NCBI RefSeq assembly: GCF_011300455.1
Contig: NZ_CP049869.1
Span: forward strand, 2,445,501-2,509,500
Length of the DNA stretch: 64,000 nt
Direction: 5' to 3'
Source of the DNA: Sphingomonas piscis
GTDB taxonomy: Bacteria > Pseudomonadota > Alphaproteobacteria > Sphingomonadales > Sphingomonadaceae
The position numbers and the translations under genes were made by a program. Shown one piece after another: positions 8,138-18,684 of this stretch. Below the pieces are notes generated by a model. It worked only from the letters and a program-made list of their open reading frames with translations, was not told the DNA's origin and did no database searches. Positions within the stretch are counted from its first letter, which is position 1, and every line of letters starts with the position of its first letter.

Positions 8138-9750
8138 ATGGAGCAATTCGTGGCAACCACTCACCCCGTTGTGCCAGCGGAGAGGAAGACCTTCCTTGGT
8201 CATCCCCGCGGCCTTTTCATGCTGTTCTTCGCCGAAATGTGGGAGCGATTTTCCTATTACGGCATGCGCGCCATCCTGGTCTTCTACCTGACCAAACACT
8301 TCCTGTTCGATGAGAAGCCTGCCTACGCCGTCTACGGCGCCTACACGTCGCTGGTATATATCACCCCGGTGATCGGCGGGTATCTCGCGGACCGCTTTCT
8401 CGGCGCTCGAAAGGCGGTGCTGGCCGGGGGTGTCTTCATCTCGATCGGGCATTTGGCGATCGCCTTGATGGAAGGTCCGACCGGCGCCCAGGGAGGCTAT
8501 CTCAACGGCTTCTACCTTGGCCTTGCCTTCATCATCATCGGCACCGGCTTCCTTAAGGCGAACATCTCGGTTCTCGTCGGCCACCTCTACCCGCGCGACG
8601 ACACCCGGCGAGATGGCGGCTTCTCCATCTTCTACATGGGCATCAATCTCGGCGCCTTCCTCGGACCGATCCTGGTCGGTTATCTTGGGGAGCGGGTCGG
8701 ATGGTCCTACGGCTTCGGCGCCGCCGGTATCGGCATGCTGCTCGGCCTCGTCGTCTTTGTCCTGTTTCAGCCGGAACTGCACGACGCCGGCCGCCCGGTG
8801 GACCCCGTCCGGCTGAAAGCACGAACCGCCCTTGGCCTGTCGCAAGAGTGGATCATCTACGTCAGCGCGGTGATCGGCGTCGGTGTGGCATGGCTGCTCG
8901 TTCGGGACGACACCATTGTCGGCTTCGGTCTCGGCGGCTTCGCGCTTTTAACCGTCGGCTACATTCTGTGGCGGTCGGTGTTTGTGCTGCCAAGAATCGA
9001 ACGGCATCGCATCTTCGCCGCTCTTTACCTGATCGGGCTGTCGCCATTGTTCTGGGCGCTGTTCGAGCAGGCGGGCTCATCGTTGAACGTCTTCACGGAC
9101 GAACGCGTGGACCGTCATCTGTTCGGATGGGAGATGCCGGCCTCCTGGTTCCAGTCGGTGAACAGTTTCTGGATCATCACGCTGGCACCGGTGTTCGGCG
9201 CCCTTTGGACCCTGCTCGGCAAGCGCGGCCTTGAGCCAAGCGCCGCGATGAAGTTCGCATTCGGACTGATTCAGATCGGACTCGGCTTCCTGATCCTCGT
9301 CGCGGGTGCGGGCGAGAATGGGCAGATGACATCCATGATCTTCGTCATCCTGCTTTATCTCTTCCACTCGATGGCCGAACTCTGCTTCTCGCCCGTCGGA
9401 CTGTCGAGCATGACCCGGCTGTCTACAGGTGCAATGGTTGGCCTGATGATGGGAACCTGGTTCCTCGCCACCGCCGGTGGTAATTTCCTTGCGGCCAAGA
9501 TCGCTCAGGCGACCGGGGCGAGGGGGTCGGTGTCGACCGGGTTCTGGAAGTCTATTCGACGATCGGCTGGGCGGTGATCGTGGTGGGCATCATCGCTTTG
9601 CCGGTCAGTTGGGGCATCACGAAGCTGATGCATCTCGATCAGCTCAAGAGTGAGGATCTCGCGGGGCAGGCTCAGCTGGCAGAGCCTGCCGCACCCGGCA
9701 TGGGCCCCAAGAGCGAGACGCGACCCGACGGAAATCCGCCGCGGATCTGA
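8138..9750 (+). pseudogene. POT/PTR2-family proton-dependent oligopeptide transporter, frameshifted near the C-terminus
   Basis: A peptide-proton symporter of the inner membrane with about 12-14 membrane helices. The family signature is intact (FFAEMWERFSYYGMRAIL with ExxERFxYYG at about residue 28). The uninterrupted frame stops at 9577 after a nonsense tail. From 9517 a shifted frame restores the expected ending (GVGVDRVLEVYSTIGWAV, another membrane helix, then LMHLDQL) to the stop at 9748-9750. One G is missing from the GGGG run at 9515-9518. Restored length is about 537 residues, normal for the family. Either assembly error or recent mutation; I favour error because other genes here show the same lesion. 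Confidence 0.85.
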
Positions 9751-9811
9751 TCGCCTCTCGTGCGGCGGCTTGCTCTGGGTTAAGGCAGGCCGCCGAACCG
9801 GGGGGTGATCT

Positions 9812-10456
9812 ATGCTGTTGCTGATTCTGTTTGCCGCGGCGTTCGTCGGCTCTCACTTCGCCATGTCGCATCCCTTGCGCTCGGCAATGGTGGAGCGGCT
9901 TGGGGAGCGCGGATTCCAGGGCGTCTACAGCCTCATTTCGCTCATCTTCTTCGCCGGCATGATCTGGGCCTACCGTGGTCTCGGCCGGCAGGAGCCGGTC
10001 TGGTCGGCGGGAGAATGGGCCTGGGTGTCCGCCGAGATCCTGATGTGGTTCGCAAGCGTGCTGCTGGCGGGCAGCTTCGTAAGGAACCCGGCGCTTCCCG
10101 GCGCACCCATGGCCGACCGGCCCGCCGGCGTCCTTCGGCTGACGCGTCACCCCATGATGTGGTCCTTTGCAATTTGGGCCGTGGTTCACGCGGTGGTGAT
10201 CGCCACGCCCAAGGCGCTGGTGCTCGATGCCTCGATGCTACTGCTCGCGCTCGGCGGATCGGTTGGGCAAGACGCCAAGAAGCGGCGCCTGATCGGCGAA
10301 CGCTGGCACGACTGGTCGGCCCAGACCGCCTTCGTCCCCTTTGCGCGCGGCATTGCCTATCCGGGAACGGTCGCTCTCGTGGGCGGGACGTTGCTCTACT
10401 TGCTTGCGACCTGGCTGCATCCGCTGCCGGTCAGCATCTGGCGCTTGGTCGCTTAA
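9812..10456 (+). CDS. NnrU-family membrane protein
   Basis: 214 residues with about six membrane segments. It begins with a short FVGSHFAMSHPLR motif, then FQGVYSLISLI and LRLTRHPMMWSF, typical of the NnrU/isoprenylcysteine methyltransferase-like superfamily where the RHPMxW region is conserved. NnrU was named for a requirement in denitrification, but no denitrification genes are visible here, and family members in non-denitrifiers have no settled role. Located 17 bases before glmM on the same strand. Confidence 0.85.
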   Translation: MLLLILFAAAFVGSHFAMSHPLRSAMVERLGERGFQGVYSLISLIFFAGMIWAYRGLGRQEPVWSAGEWAWVSAEILMWFASVLLAGSFVRNPALPGAPMADRPAGVLRLTRHPMMWSFAIWAVVHAVVIATPKALVLDASMLLLALGGSVGQDAKKRRLIGERWHDWSAQTAFVPFARGIAYPGTVALVGGTLLYLLATWLHPLPVSIWRLVA

Positions 10457-10472
10457 ACGCTAAGAACGTCCG

Positions 10473-11804
10473 ATGAAGCGCAAATTCTTCGGCACCGACG
10501 GCATCCGCGGCCTTACCAACAGTGAACCGATGACCGCCGCCACCGCCCTCAAGGTCGGCCAGGCGGCCGGTGCCCACTTCCTCCGCGGCGACCACCGCCA
10601 CCGGGTGGTGATCGGCAAGGATACACGGCTTTCGGGCTACATGATGGAATCGGCCCTGGTCGCCGGTTTTACAAGCGTTGGCATGGACGTGGTGCTCCTG
10701 GGGCCGATGCCGACACCGGCCGTGGCGATGCTTACTCAGTCGATGCGCGCCGATCTCGGCGTGATGATCTCCGCCTCGCACAATCCGTTCGCCGACAATG
10801 GCATCAAGCTGTTCGGTCCGGACGGCTACAAGCTCAGCGACGAGGATGAACTCGCCATCGAGAAGCGCCTGTCGGAGGAGCCGGAGCTTGTGCCCGCCGA
10901 CAAGATCGGCCGCGCCAAGCGCATCGACGATGCCCGGGGCCGCTACATCCACTTCGCCAAGTCGACCTTCCCGGATGACCAGCGGCTCGATGGCCTGAAA
11001 GTGGTGGTCGATTGCGCCAATGGTGCAGCCTATCAGGTCGCGCCCTCAGCACTGTGGGAGCTTGGGGCCGACGTCGTTGCGCTCGGCGTGACGCCCAACG
11101 GCACGAACATCAACGATCGCTGCGGCTCTACGCACCCCCAGACCCTACAAGAGACGGTAGTCGCGAGCGGCGCTCACATCGGCCTGGCACTCGATGGCGA
11201 TGCCGACCGCCTGATCGTCGTCGACGAGAAAGGCCAACTGGTGGACGGCGACCAGCTAATGGCGCTGATCGCGATCGACTATCGCCGTCGCGGCGTGTTG
11301 CGCGGCGATCTCGTCGCCACCGTTATGTCCAACCTGGGTCTCGAACGGAGGCTGAAGGCGGAAGGCATCGGAATGAAGCGCGCGCAGGTCGGCGACCGCT
11401 ATGTCCTCGAGGAAATGCGCAAGTCCGGCGCCAACGTGGGCGGCGAGCAATCGGGCCACATCATCCTCACCGATTATGCGACCACCGGCGACGGCCTTGT
11501 TGCCGGGCTTCAGGTCCTCGCTGCGCTGGTGGAAGGGGGCAGGCCGGCAAGCGAGACACTCCGCCAGTTCGAACCCGTGCCGCAATTGCTGAAGAATGTC
11601 CGCTTCACCGGCGGGGCGCCCTTGGACACCGACGCCGTCAAGCGCCGTATTGCGAATGCCGAAGCCGAACTCGACGGCCGCGGCCGCCTCGTCATTCGAA
11701 AATCGGGCACCGAGCCGCTGATCCGCGTCATGGCCGAAGGCGACGACCCGCAGCTGGTCGAGCGCCTGGTGGACGACATCTGCGATGCGGTGGCGGCCGC
11801 TTAA
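10473..11804 (+). CDS. glmM: phosphoglucosamine mutase
   Basis: 443 residues, full length. The N-terminal FGTDGIRG, catalytic phosphoserine S102 in [13 protein letters not shown], metal loop DGDADR and the sugar-binding GGEQSGH and [12 protein letters not shown] loops are all present. It converts glucosamine-6-phosphate to glucosamine-1-phosphate, feeding UDP-GlcNAc for peptidoglycan and lipid A. Essential in most bacteria. It is followed by thiD within 25 bases. Confidence 0.97.
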   Translation: MKRKFFGTDGIRGLTNSEPMTAATALKVGQAAGAHFLRGDHRHRVVIGKDTRLSGYMMESALVAGFTSVGMDVVLLGPMPTPAVAMLTQSMRADLGVMISASHNPFADNGIKLFGPDGYKLSDEDELAIEKRLSEEPELVPADKIGRAKRIDDARGRYIHFAKSTFPDDQRLDGLKVVVDCANGAAYQVAPSALWELGADVVALGVTPNGTNINDRCGSTHPQTLQETVVASGAHIGLALDGDADRLIVVDEKGQLVDGDQLMALIAIDYRRRGVLRGDLVATVMSNLGLERRLKAEGIGMKRAQVGDRYVLEEMRKSGANVGGEQSGHIILTDYATTGDGLVAGLQVLAALVEGGRPASETLRQFEPVPQLLKNVRFTGGAPLDTDAVKRRIANAEAELDGRGRLVIRKSGTEPLIRVMAEGDDPQLVERLVDDICDAVAAA

Positions 11805-11828
11805 CGATTGTCTGATAAGCGGACCTTC

Positions 11829-13028
11829 ATGCCGGACCTCAGCCCTCGAATCCTCATCATCGCCGGGTCGGATTCCGGTGGCGGCGCGGGCATCCAGGCC
11901 GACATCAAGACTGTCACTATGCTCGGCGGACACGCAATGACGGCGATCACCGCCATCACGGCCCAGAACACGCAGGGCGTGACGGCAATCCACCCGGTAC
12001 CGGCCGAGACCATCCTCGCTCAGATCGACGCGGTGGCATCGGACATCGGCGTCGACGCCGTGAAGATCGGCATGATCGGCAGCCCGTTCGCCGCCGAACA
12101 AATCGCGCTCCGGCTCGCTGCCTTGCGGGAGCAGCAGCCCGACCTCCCGATCATCTTCGATCCCGTAATGGTGGCGACCAGCGGGTCCGAGCTGGCCGAC
12201 GACGCAACGGTGAACGCATTCGGCAAGCTGATGGACGTCGCCACCCTCGTCACCCCCAACATGCCCGAGCTTCATCGCCTCGCCCGCGACGAGGATCCGG
12301 TCGCCGCCGCGCTCCACCTCGTCTCCGACCATCGCTGCGCGGTGCTGATCAAGGGCGGCCATGACGAGGGCGACGCGCTGGCCGACGCCCTCATCGAAGA
12401 AGACAATATGACCAGCTGGCAGGGGCAGCGGATCGAGACCAGGAGCACGCATGGCACCGGCTGCACGCTGGCGAGCGCCATCGCCTTGTTCCTCGGCCAG
12501 GGCAATTCGCTGTCCGAAGCGGTCGGCCGCGCCCGCGATTTCGTGCGGATCGCGCTTCGCGAAGCACCGGGGTTGGGAGAAGGGGCTGGACCTGTCGGGC
12601 AGGGCAGGGTGCGCCTCGACGTCGGCGATGGCCCACGGCTGAACCAGGTTACCGTCACCGGAACGAATTACGACAAGTCGGTGGAGTTCTACCGCCGGCT
12701 AGGGCTGAAGCAGATCGTCGCCAACGCGCCCGACTATGCCCGCTTCGAGACGGCCGGCGGAGTCACCTTGTCGGTGCAGATCGACCCTGAAGAAACGATC
12801 GCCGCGACAACCGCCATCTACCTCGAGTGCGACGATCTCGACACGCGGGTGGAGCAAATGGCGCGCGGCGGGCTCGCGTTCGAGCATGGGCCTCGCAACC
12901 AGCCGTGGATGTGGCGCGAAGCGCGTCTTCGCGATCCCGACGGCAATATCGTCTTCCTCTACAAGGCCGGCGAGTCCCGCCGCTTCCCGCCCTGGAGGAT
13001 CGACGAAGAATCCACAGGAAATTCGTAA
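11829..13028 (+). CDS. thiD: HMP/HMP-P kinase ThiD fused to a VOC (glyoxalase-like) domain
   Basis: About 399 residues from the ATG at 11829 (a TTG seven codons upstream is less likely). Residues 1 to about 250 are ThiD: AGSDSGGGAGIQADIKT, NTQGVTAI, FDPVMVATSG and the anion hole and catalytic STHGTGCTL. ThiD phosphorylates hydroxymethylpyrimidine and its monophosphate for thiamine synthesis. From about residue 265 the chain continues as a VOC module (RLNQVTVTGTNYDKSVEFYRRLGL ... RDPDGNIVFLYKAG) with no stop or start between. VOC proteins are usually separate metal-dependent enzymes or binding proteins. The join (GQGRVRLDVGDG) could be a real fusion or the product of a lost stop codon. Confidence 0.9.
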   Translation: MPDLSPRILIIAGSDSGGGAGIQADIKTVTMLGGHAMTAITAITAQNTQGVTAIHPVPAETILAQIDAVASDIGVDAVKIGMIGSPFAAEQIALRLAALREQQPDLPIIFDPVMVATSGSELADDATVNAFGKLMDVATLVTPNMPELHRLARDEDPVAAALHLVSDHRCAVLIKGGHDEGDALADALIEEDNMTSWQGQRIETRSTHGTGCTLASAIALFLGQGNSLSEAVGRARDFVRIALREAPGLGEGAGPVGQGRVRLDVGDGPRLNQVTVTGTNYDKSVEFYRRLGLKQIVANAPDYARFETAGGVTLSVQIDPEETIAATTAIYLECDDLDTRVEQMARGGLAFEHGPRNQPWMWREARLRDPDGNIVFLYKAGESRRFPPWRIDEESTGNS

Positions 13029-13073
13029 AGCTTCTAGCGGCTTGGCGCGGCCCGGCATAAGCTTGGGCGCACC

Positions 13074-13718
13074 ATGAAGCGGCCATGTTTCAAACTCGAG
13101 CTTCCGTTCCCGCAGCCGCTTGCCGGCGTCGACGAGGCTGGATGCGCGCCGCTTGCCGGGCCGGTGGTCGCCGCCGCGGTCATTCTTGACCGGGACCGCT
13201 TTCCCTACGGCATCGACGACAGCAAGAACCTCGATCTCAAGGAACGCGAAAGCCTCTTCAAGCGCCTCCACGCCTATGGTGCTGTGATCGGGGTTGGTAT
13301 CGCGTCCGTCGAGGAGATCGACAGCATCAACATCTATTGGGCGCGGATGCTGGCGATGAGCCGCGCGGTCGAAGCGCTCGGGCTTGAGCCGGCCTGGGTG
13401 CTGGTCGACGGCAACGCCACTCCGCGCTGGCAGCGGCCGTCCAAGGCGATCGTCGGCGGGGATGCCAAGTGCCGCTCGATCGCCGCCGCGTCGATCATTG
13501 CCAAGGTTACTCGCGACCGGATCATGGCCGAGCATGCCCGGACCTATCCGGGCTACGGCTGGGAAACCAACCGCGGTTACGGCACGCCGGAGCACTATCG
13601 TGGCCTCGAAACTCAGGGGGTCACACCGCTCCATCGCCGCAGCTTCGCACCGGTTCGTGAGCTGATCGCCCGCCAATCCCAGGGCGATCTGGAGTTCACT
13701 GCCGTCGCCGCCGAATAG
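13074..13718 (+). CDS. rnhB: ribonuclease HII
   Basis: 214 residues. Catalytic acidic residues are at D20-E21 in GVDEAGCAPLAGPVVAAAV, in LVDGNATP, and in the GGDAKCRSIAAASIIAKVTRD block. It removes RNA primers and misincorporated ribonucleotides from DNA. The C-terminal GYGTPEH...GVTPLHRRSF is typical. It immediately precedes ccrM, a gene order conserved in many alphaproteobacteria. Confidence 0.96.
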   Translation: MKRPCFKLELPFPQPLAGVDEAGCAPLAGPVVAAAVILDRDRFPYGIDDSKNLDLKERESLFKRLHAYGAVIGVGIASVEEIDSINIYWARMLAMSRAVEALGLEPAWVLVDGNATPRWQRPSKAIVGGDAKCRSIAAASIIAKVTRDRIMAEHARTYPGYGWETNRGYGTPEHYRGLETQGVTPLHRRSFAPVRELIARQSQGDLEFTAVAAE

Positions 13719-13731
13719 AAAAGCGGCACGC

Positions 13732-15055
<1,324 letters not shown>

Positions 15056-15058
15056 GCG

Positions 15059-15137
15059 ACGTTCGTCCCGAGCGAAGCGAAGGGCGCCTCGCACCAACGC
15101 CTTGCCAGCGCCCTTCGACTGCGCTCAGGATGATCGA
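15059..15137. repeat. REP-like imperfect palindrome between ccrM and folP
   Basis: GAGCGAAGCGAAGGGCGC and GCGCCCTTCGACTGCGCTC form a long imperfect inverted repeat with a loop of about 25 bases, directly after the ccrM stop. A one-sided relative, CATCCTGAGCGATGTCGAAG, occurs at about 30092-30111. This type of CCTGAGC...GAAGGG unit is a dispersed extragenic element in several proteobacterial genomes. It may act as a terminator or mRNA stabiliser between the two genes. Confidence 0.6.
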
Positions 15138-15147
15138 AAGTTTGCGA

Positions 15148-16232
15148 ATGACCACACGGACCTTCCTTCGACCGACCGCTTTCGTCGATGCGCCCTTCGG
15201 CCATGACGGCAAGGTCGCGCGGCTCGCGGGTGGGCTGACCTTCTTTTCCGCCGTTGAGGTAATCACTTGGGACGGAAGCCGCCGCACCGGCACCGAACTG
15301 ATCGGCGTCGAACGGCTTTACGACACACTCGACTCCATGCCAGAAGACGCAGCCCTCGCCTGGCAGCGGCTCACCTCGCCGCGAGATGCGCTGCAATTGG
15401 GCGAGCGGACGATCCGCCTCGACCAGCCACAGGTCATGGGCATCGTCAACGCCACGCCCGACAGTTTCTCGGACGGCGGCAGCTACGCCGATGCGGGTGC
15501 GGCCGCGCTGGCGGGGGCCGACATGAGCGCGCAAGGCGCCGCAATCATCGACGTCGGGGGGAATCCACCCGGCCCGGTGCCAAGCCCGTGTGGGAAGGCG
15601 ATGAGCTTGAGCGCGTGATCCCGATCGTGCGTCAGCTCGCCTCTGGTGGAACCGCCGTGTCGGTCGATACCCGCAAGGCGGCCGTCATGCGCGACAGCGT
15701 CGCGGCAGGCGCGCGGATCATCAACGACGTGTCGGCCCTGACCTACGATCCCGATGCGGCGGCGACGTTGTCCGCCGTCGACGTGCCGGTGATCCTGATG
15801 CACCATCAGGGGCAGCCGGAGACGATGCAGCAGGACCCGCGCTACGCGGACGTGCTGGTTGAGGTCTATCTCTGGCTGGAAGAGCGGATTGCCGCGGCGG
15901 AGGAGGCGGGGATCGACCGCTCCCGCATCCTGATCGACCCGGGCTTCGGCTTCGGCAAGAATGTCGCCCACAATCTCGAATTGATGAACGGCCTCGCCAT
16001 CTTCCACGGCCTTGGCTGTCCGATCGTTCTCGGCGCCAGCCGGAAACGAACTATCGGCGCACTGTCGGGCGAAGCGCCGGCGACCGAACGGCTTGGCGGC
16101 AGCATCGCATTTGCGCTGAAGGCTGTCGAACAAGGTGCGCAGATCGTCCGGGTGCACGACGTGCCGGAGACTGTTCAGGCTCTCAAGGTCTGGCGCGGGC
16201 TCCGCGATCAGGCGCTGACGCCGCGCTTCTGA
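15148..16232 (+). pseudogene. folP: dihydropteroate synthase, frameshifted in the middle
   Basis: The enzyme joins dihydropterin pyrophosphate to p-aminobenzoate in folate synthesis. The first part contains an N-terminal extension of about 95 residues and then QVMGIVNATPDSFSDGG. After DVGG the frame derails and stops at 15618. A second frame continues exactly as expected with ESTRPGAKPVWEGDE, DTRKAAVMRDSVAAGA, RILIDPGFGFGKN and GASRKRTIG. One G is missing from the run GGGGGG at 15556-15561; adding it restores DVGGGESTRPG and a protein of about 361 residues. folP is normally essential, so a sequencing error is the likeliest cause. Confidence 0.9.
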
Positions 16233-16944
16233 AGGCGACGACCATCGGCCCAAGTTCGGTGAAGCTGTCCATGCGGCCGTTCGCCGGGTCCCACAGCGAG
16301 CTTACCGACCCGTCGAAGTAAAGCGCGTTGGGCGTTTTCAGCGCATCGCGGAAGAAGCGTGCGAACTTGCCGAACGACACGACCTGCTCGCTTATGACGA
16401 ACAGGGCAACGCCGTCACCACGCACGCCAACACCGTTGCGAACGTAGCGCGAGGTGCCGTCGGCATCGAATCGCGGGTGCAGCTTGCCGCCGATCACCAG
16501 CATCGGTCCCGACTGGGTTGCGAAGCGTACGGCCTTCGAAGGAACGTAGTCCCTGCTCGTCACCACGGCCATGGAGCCGTCGTCGCGGACCAGGAAGACT
16601 CCATTGGGCATGAGGTGGAAGTTGCCACCGCCTTCCTTCAGGTTGATGGCGTGAACCTGCCGGCCATTCTCCACCAGCAGGCCGATTGGCCGCCCGGCAT
16701 CGTCGAACATGCCCGCGTTCATGGCGAAGGAAACCCGGTCGGCACTTGCGCCAAGGCCGGATTGCAGCGCAGCAAACGACCGAAGGCCGTGTCGAACCTC
16801 GACTCCTCCACGACCGGCTGCGCAAACGGTGAAGCTATCGCCCTCGAAGCTTTGTGACTCGCAGGCCGATACAGGCTGCTGCACCGGCCGACTCCGCGAG
16901 CAGCCGGGAAGCAGGAGCACGGCCAGGAGCAACGTCCATCGCAT
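16183..16944 (-). CDS. lipoprotein of the phosphodiester glycosidase (DUF2233/NAGPA-like) family
   Basis: 253 residues from the ATG at 16944, chosen because it opens a lipoprotein signal (hydrophobic stretch then LLPGC lipobox at about residue 16). The mature part has FAMNAGMFD, HLMPNGVFLV, TQSGPMLV and RYVRNGVGVRGD, the conserved blocks of the family related to the mammalian uncovering enzyme. In bacteria it is thought to hydrolyse phosphodiester-linked sugars at the envelope; the substrate here is unknown. It follows the NtrC-like gene by 19 bases, and its 3' end overlaps folP by 50 bases on the opposite strand. Confidence 0.85.
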   Translation of the reverse strand: MRWTLLLAVLLLPGCSRSRPVQQPVSACESQSFEGDSFTVCAAGRGGVEVRHGLRSFAALQSGLGASADRVSFAMNAGMFDDAGRPIGLLVENGRQVHAINLKEGGGNFHLMPNGVFLVRDDGSMAVVTSRDYVPSKAVRFATQSGPMLVIGGKLHPRFDADGTSRYVRNGVGVRGDGVALFVISEQVVSFGKFARFFRDALKTPNALYFDGSVSSLWDPANGRMDSFTELGPMVVAFRSAASAPDRGARARP

Positions 16945-16963
16945 GGCGCGCGAGGCTAAAGCG

Positions 16964-18400
16964 TCAGGCGGCGGTGTCGATCCCGATTTCGCCAAGCTTG
17001 CGGTACAGGGTCGACCGGCCGATCCCCAAGCGGCGCGCGACCTCTGTCATGCGCCCGCGGTAATGGCCGATGGCGAGGCGGATGATGTCCGCTTCGATAT
17101 CTTCCATCTGCCGGATGTGCCCGTCGCTTTGGAACAAGGTGACTGCCGGATTGCCGGTCAACGCCGCTTCGCTTCGGTTCTCGCTGAGGCTTGGAGCTAT
17201 ATCGGTCGCACGATTATTGAACCGCGACTGCATCTCGATGTGCGGGAAGTGCTGGGCGGCAAGCGAGGTTCCCTCGCATTGCAGTGCCGCCCGGAACAGC
17301 ACGCCGGCAAGCTGACGGACGTTGCCCGGCCAACCGTAGCGCATCAGCAAGGCAAGCGCGTCATTGCCGATCAACACCGGCTGGAGACCCAGTTGCTCCG
17401 AGAAGCGGCTGAGCAGGTGGCGCGACAGAGAGGGAATGTCCTCGCTCCGCTCACGCAGCGGCGGAATGACGACCGTCGTTGCGGTGATCCGTTCGGCGAG
17501 CCCCTCGTCGAATTGTTCGGGCAAGCGGCGGCCTGCGGTGGCGATCACGCGGACGTCGATGGAGTAGCTACCGTTGCAGCCCACCGGCCTCACTTCACCG
17601 GTCGCAAGGACGCGGTCGAGCCGCTGCTGCGTTTCCGGCGGCATGGCGGTGATATCATCGAGCAATAGGGTTCCACCATCGGCCCGAACCAGCTTGCCGA
17701 CCTTGGAGTCGAACGCGCCGGGAAAGGCGCCTTTTTCGTGCCCGAACAACTCGCTGTCGATGATGTTGGCAGGGATCGCCTTGCAGTCCACGACGACGAG
17801 CGGCCCGCGCGATCGCAGGCTCGCGGCGTGAATGGCCCGAGCGAACGTTTCCTTGCCGGTCCCCGCCTCGCCGACGATCAGGATGGGAAGGCGGCTGCGC
17901 GCAGCCTTTGCGGCTTGCGCCAGTGCCGCGCGGAACTCCGGCCCGGAACCGATCAGTTGTTCGAGCGACAGGGACGGCGCAATCTTCTCCGCCATCGGCG
18001 CCAGTTCGCCCGCACCCCGACGACGATCGGCATTGGCGGCAAGCGCTTCGAGCAGCCGTTCGGGCGCAACCGGCCGAGTCAGGAAGTCGGAGGCGCCGGC
18101 GCGCATCGCTTCAACAGCGATGCTGACCGAATCGCCCGACGACAGGATGATCGTCGGCAGATTGGGCCTTTTGTCGCGAAGCGTGTCGATCAGCCCCGGT
18201 CCGGTCTCCGGCTGCCAATTGCCGATCAGCACCGCCTGAATGTCACGACCGTAGGGTCCCTGAAGAAGAGTCACCGCCACGTCCGCATCGGCTGCGTTGA
18301 CGACGCTCCATCCCGCCCGCGTCGCGATGGCAGCAACCAGCCGGCGTTCGTCCGCGTCGGAATCGACCAGCAGCAGTGACCGGATCTTTTGCTCAGCCAT
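16964..18400 (-). CDS. NtrC-family regulator with degenerate receiver and GAFPGA motif
   Basis: 478 residues: receiver-like domain (1-125), AAA+ domain (about 148-385) and Fis-type HTH at the C-terminus (RMTEVARRLGIGRSTLYRKL). The receiver keeps VDSDADE but the phospho-acceptor position reads VLIGNWQP, with no Asp, and the Lys is Arg (TRP). Walker A is normal (GEAGTGKE). Walker B reads LLLDDI instead of DE. The sigma54-contact loop is GAFPGA (224-229) rather than GAFTGA. So phosphorylation is unlikely and classical sigma54 activation is doubtful; it may act as a repressor or a sigma70 regulator, as TyrR and some FleQ-like proteins do. Confidence 0.88.
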   Translation of the reverse strand: MAEQKIRSLLLVDSDADERRLVAAIATRAGWSVVNAADADVAVTLLQGPYGRDIQAVLIGNWQPETGPGLIDTLRDKRPNLPTIILSSGDSVSIAVEAMRAGASDFLTRPVAPERLLEALAANADRRRGAGELAPMAEKIAPSLSLEQLIGSGPEFRAALAQAAKAARSRLPILIVGEAGTGKETFARAIHAASLRSRGPLVVVDCKAIPANIIDSELFGHEKGAFPGAFDSKVGKLVRADGGTLLLDDITAMPPETQQRLDRVLATGEVRPVGCNGSYSIDVRVIATAGRRLPEQFDEGLAERITATTVVIPPLRERSEDIPSLSRHLLSRFSEQLGLQPVLIGNDALALLMRYGWPGNVRQLAGVLFRAALQCEGTSLAAQHFPHIEMQSRFNNRATDIAPSLSENRSEAALTGNPAVTLFQSDGHIRQMEDIEADIIRLAIGHYRGRMTEVARRLGIGRSTLYRKLGEIGIDTAA

Positions 18401-18523
18401 GATGACGTTCAGCTCCCTTGACGCTCACGCATAGGCCGGCAGTCGTAAAAGCCCGCTTAAGGGCTTGGGCAGCGCCGCCAGCCTTGGTATGGGCTTGGGA
18501 AATCGTTCAACGAAGGGGATCAA

Positions 18524-18673
18524 ATGGCGGTCGACCATTCCACGGCACAAGGTCACGGCAACGACATGGAAGCGCATGTCCGTGACTATTCGAAGTTCAC
18601 GGCCATGCTGAAGTGGGGGGCGATCATTTCGGCGGTGATCGGGTTCATCGTCGTCTTTCTCGTCATCTCCTGA
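18524..18673 (+). CDS. aa3-type cytochrome c oxidase subunit IV peptide
   Basis: 49 residues: a short polar, His-rich N-terminus (DMEAHVRDYSKFTAML) and one membrane helix (IISAVIGFIVVFLVIS). This is the size and shape of the bacterial aa3 oxidase subunit IV family, and alphaproteobacteria often carry it next to pntA, as here (11 bases upstream). AGGGGATCAA precedes the ATG. It is an accessory helix packing against the core oxidase, with no catalytic role known. Confidence 0.8.
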   Translation: MAVDHSTAQGHGNDMEAHVRDYSKFTAMLKWGAIISAVIGFIVVFLVIS

Positions 18674-18684
18674 TCTCGGCGGCA

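Noticed and set aside
15148..16232. Programmed ribosomal frameshifting in folP (and the other split genes)
   Set aside because: No family precedent and no slippery-plus-pseudoknot structure seen; five or six unrelated genes with the same minus-one lesion fit assembly error better.
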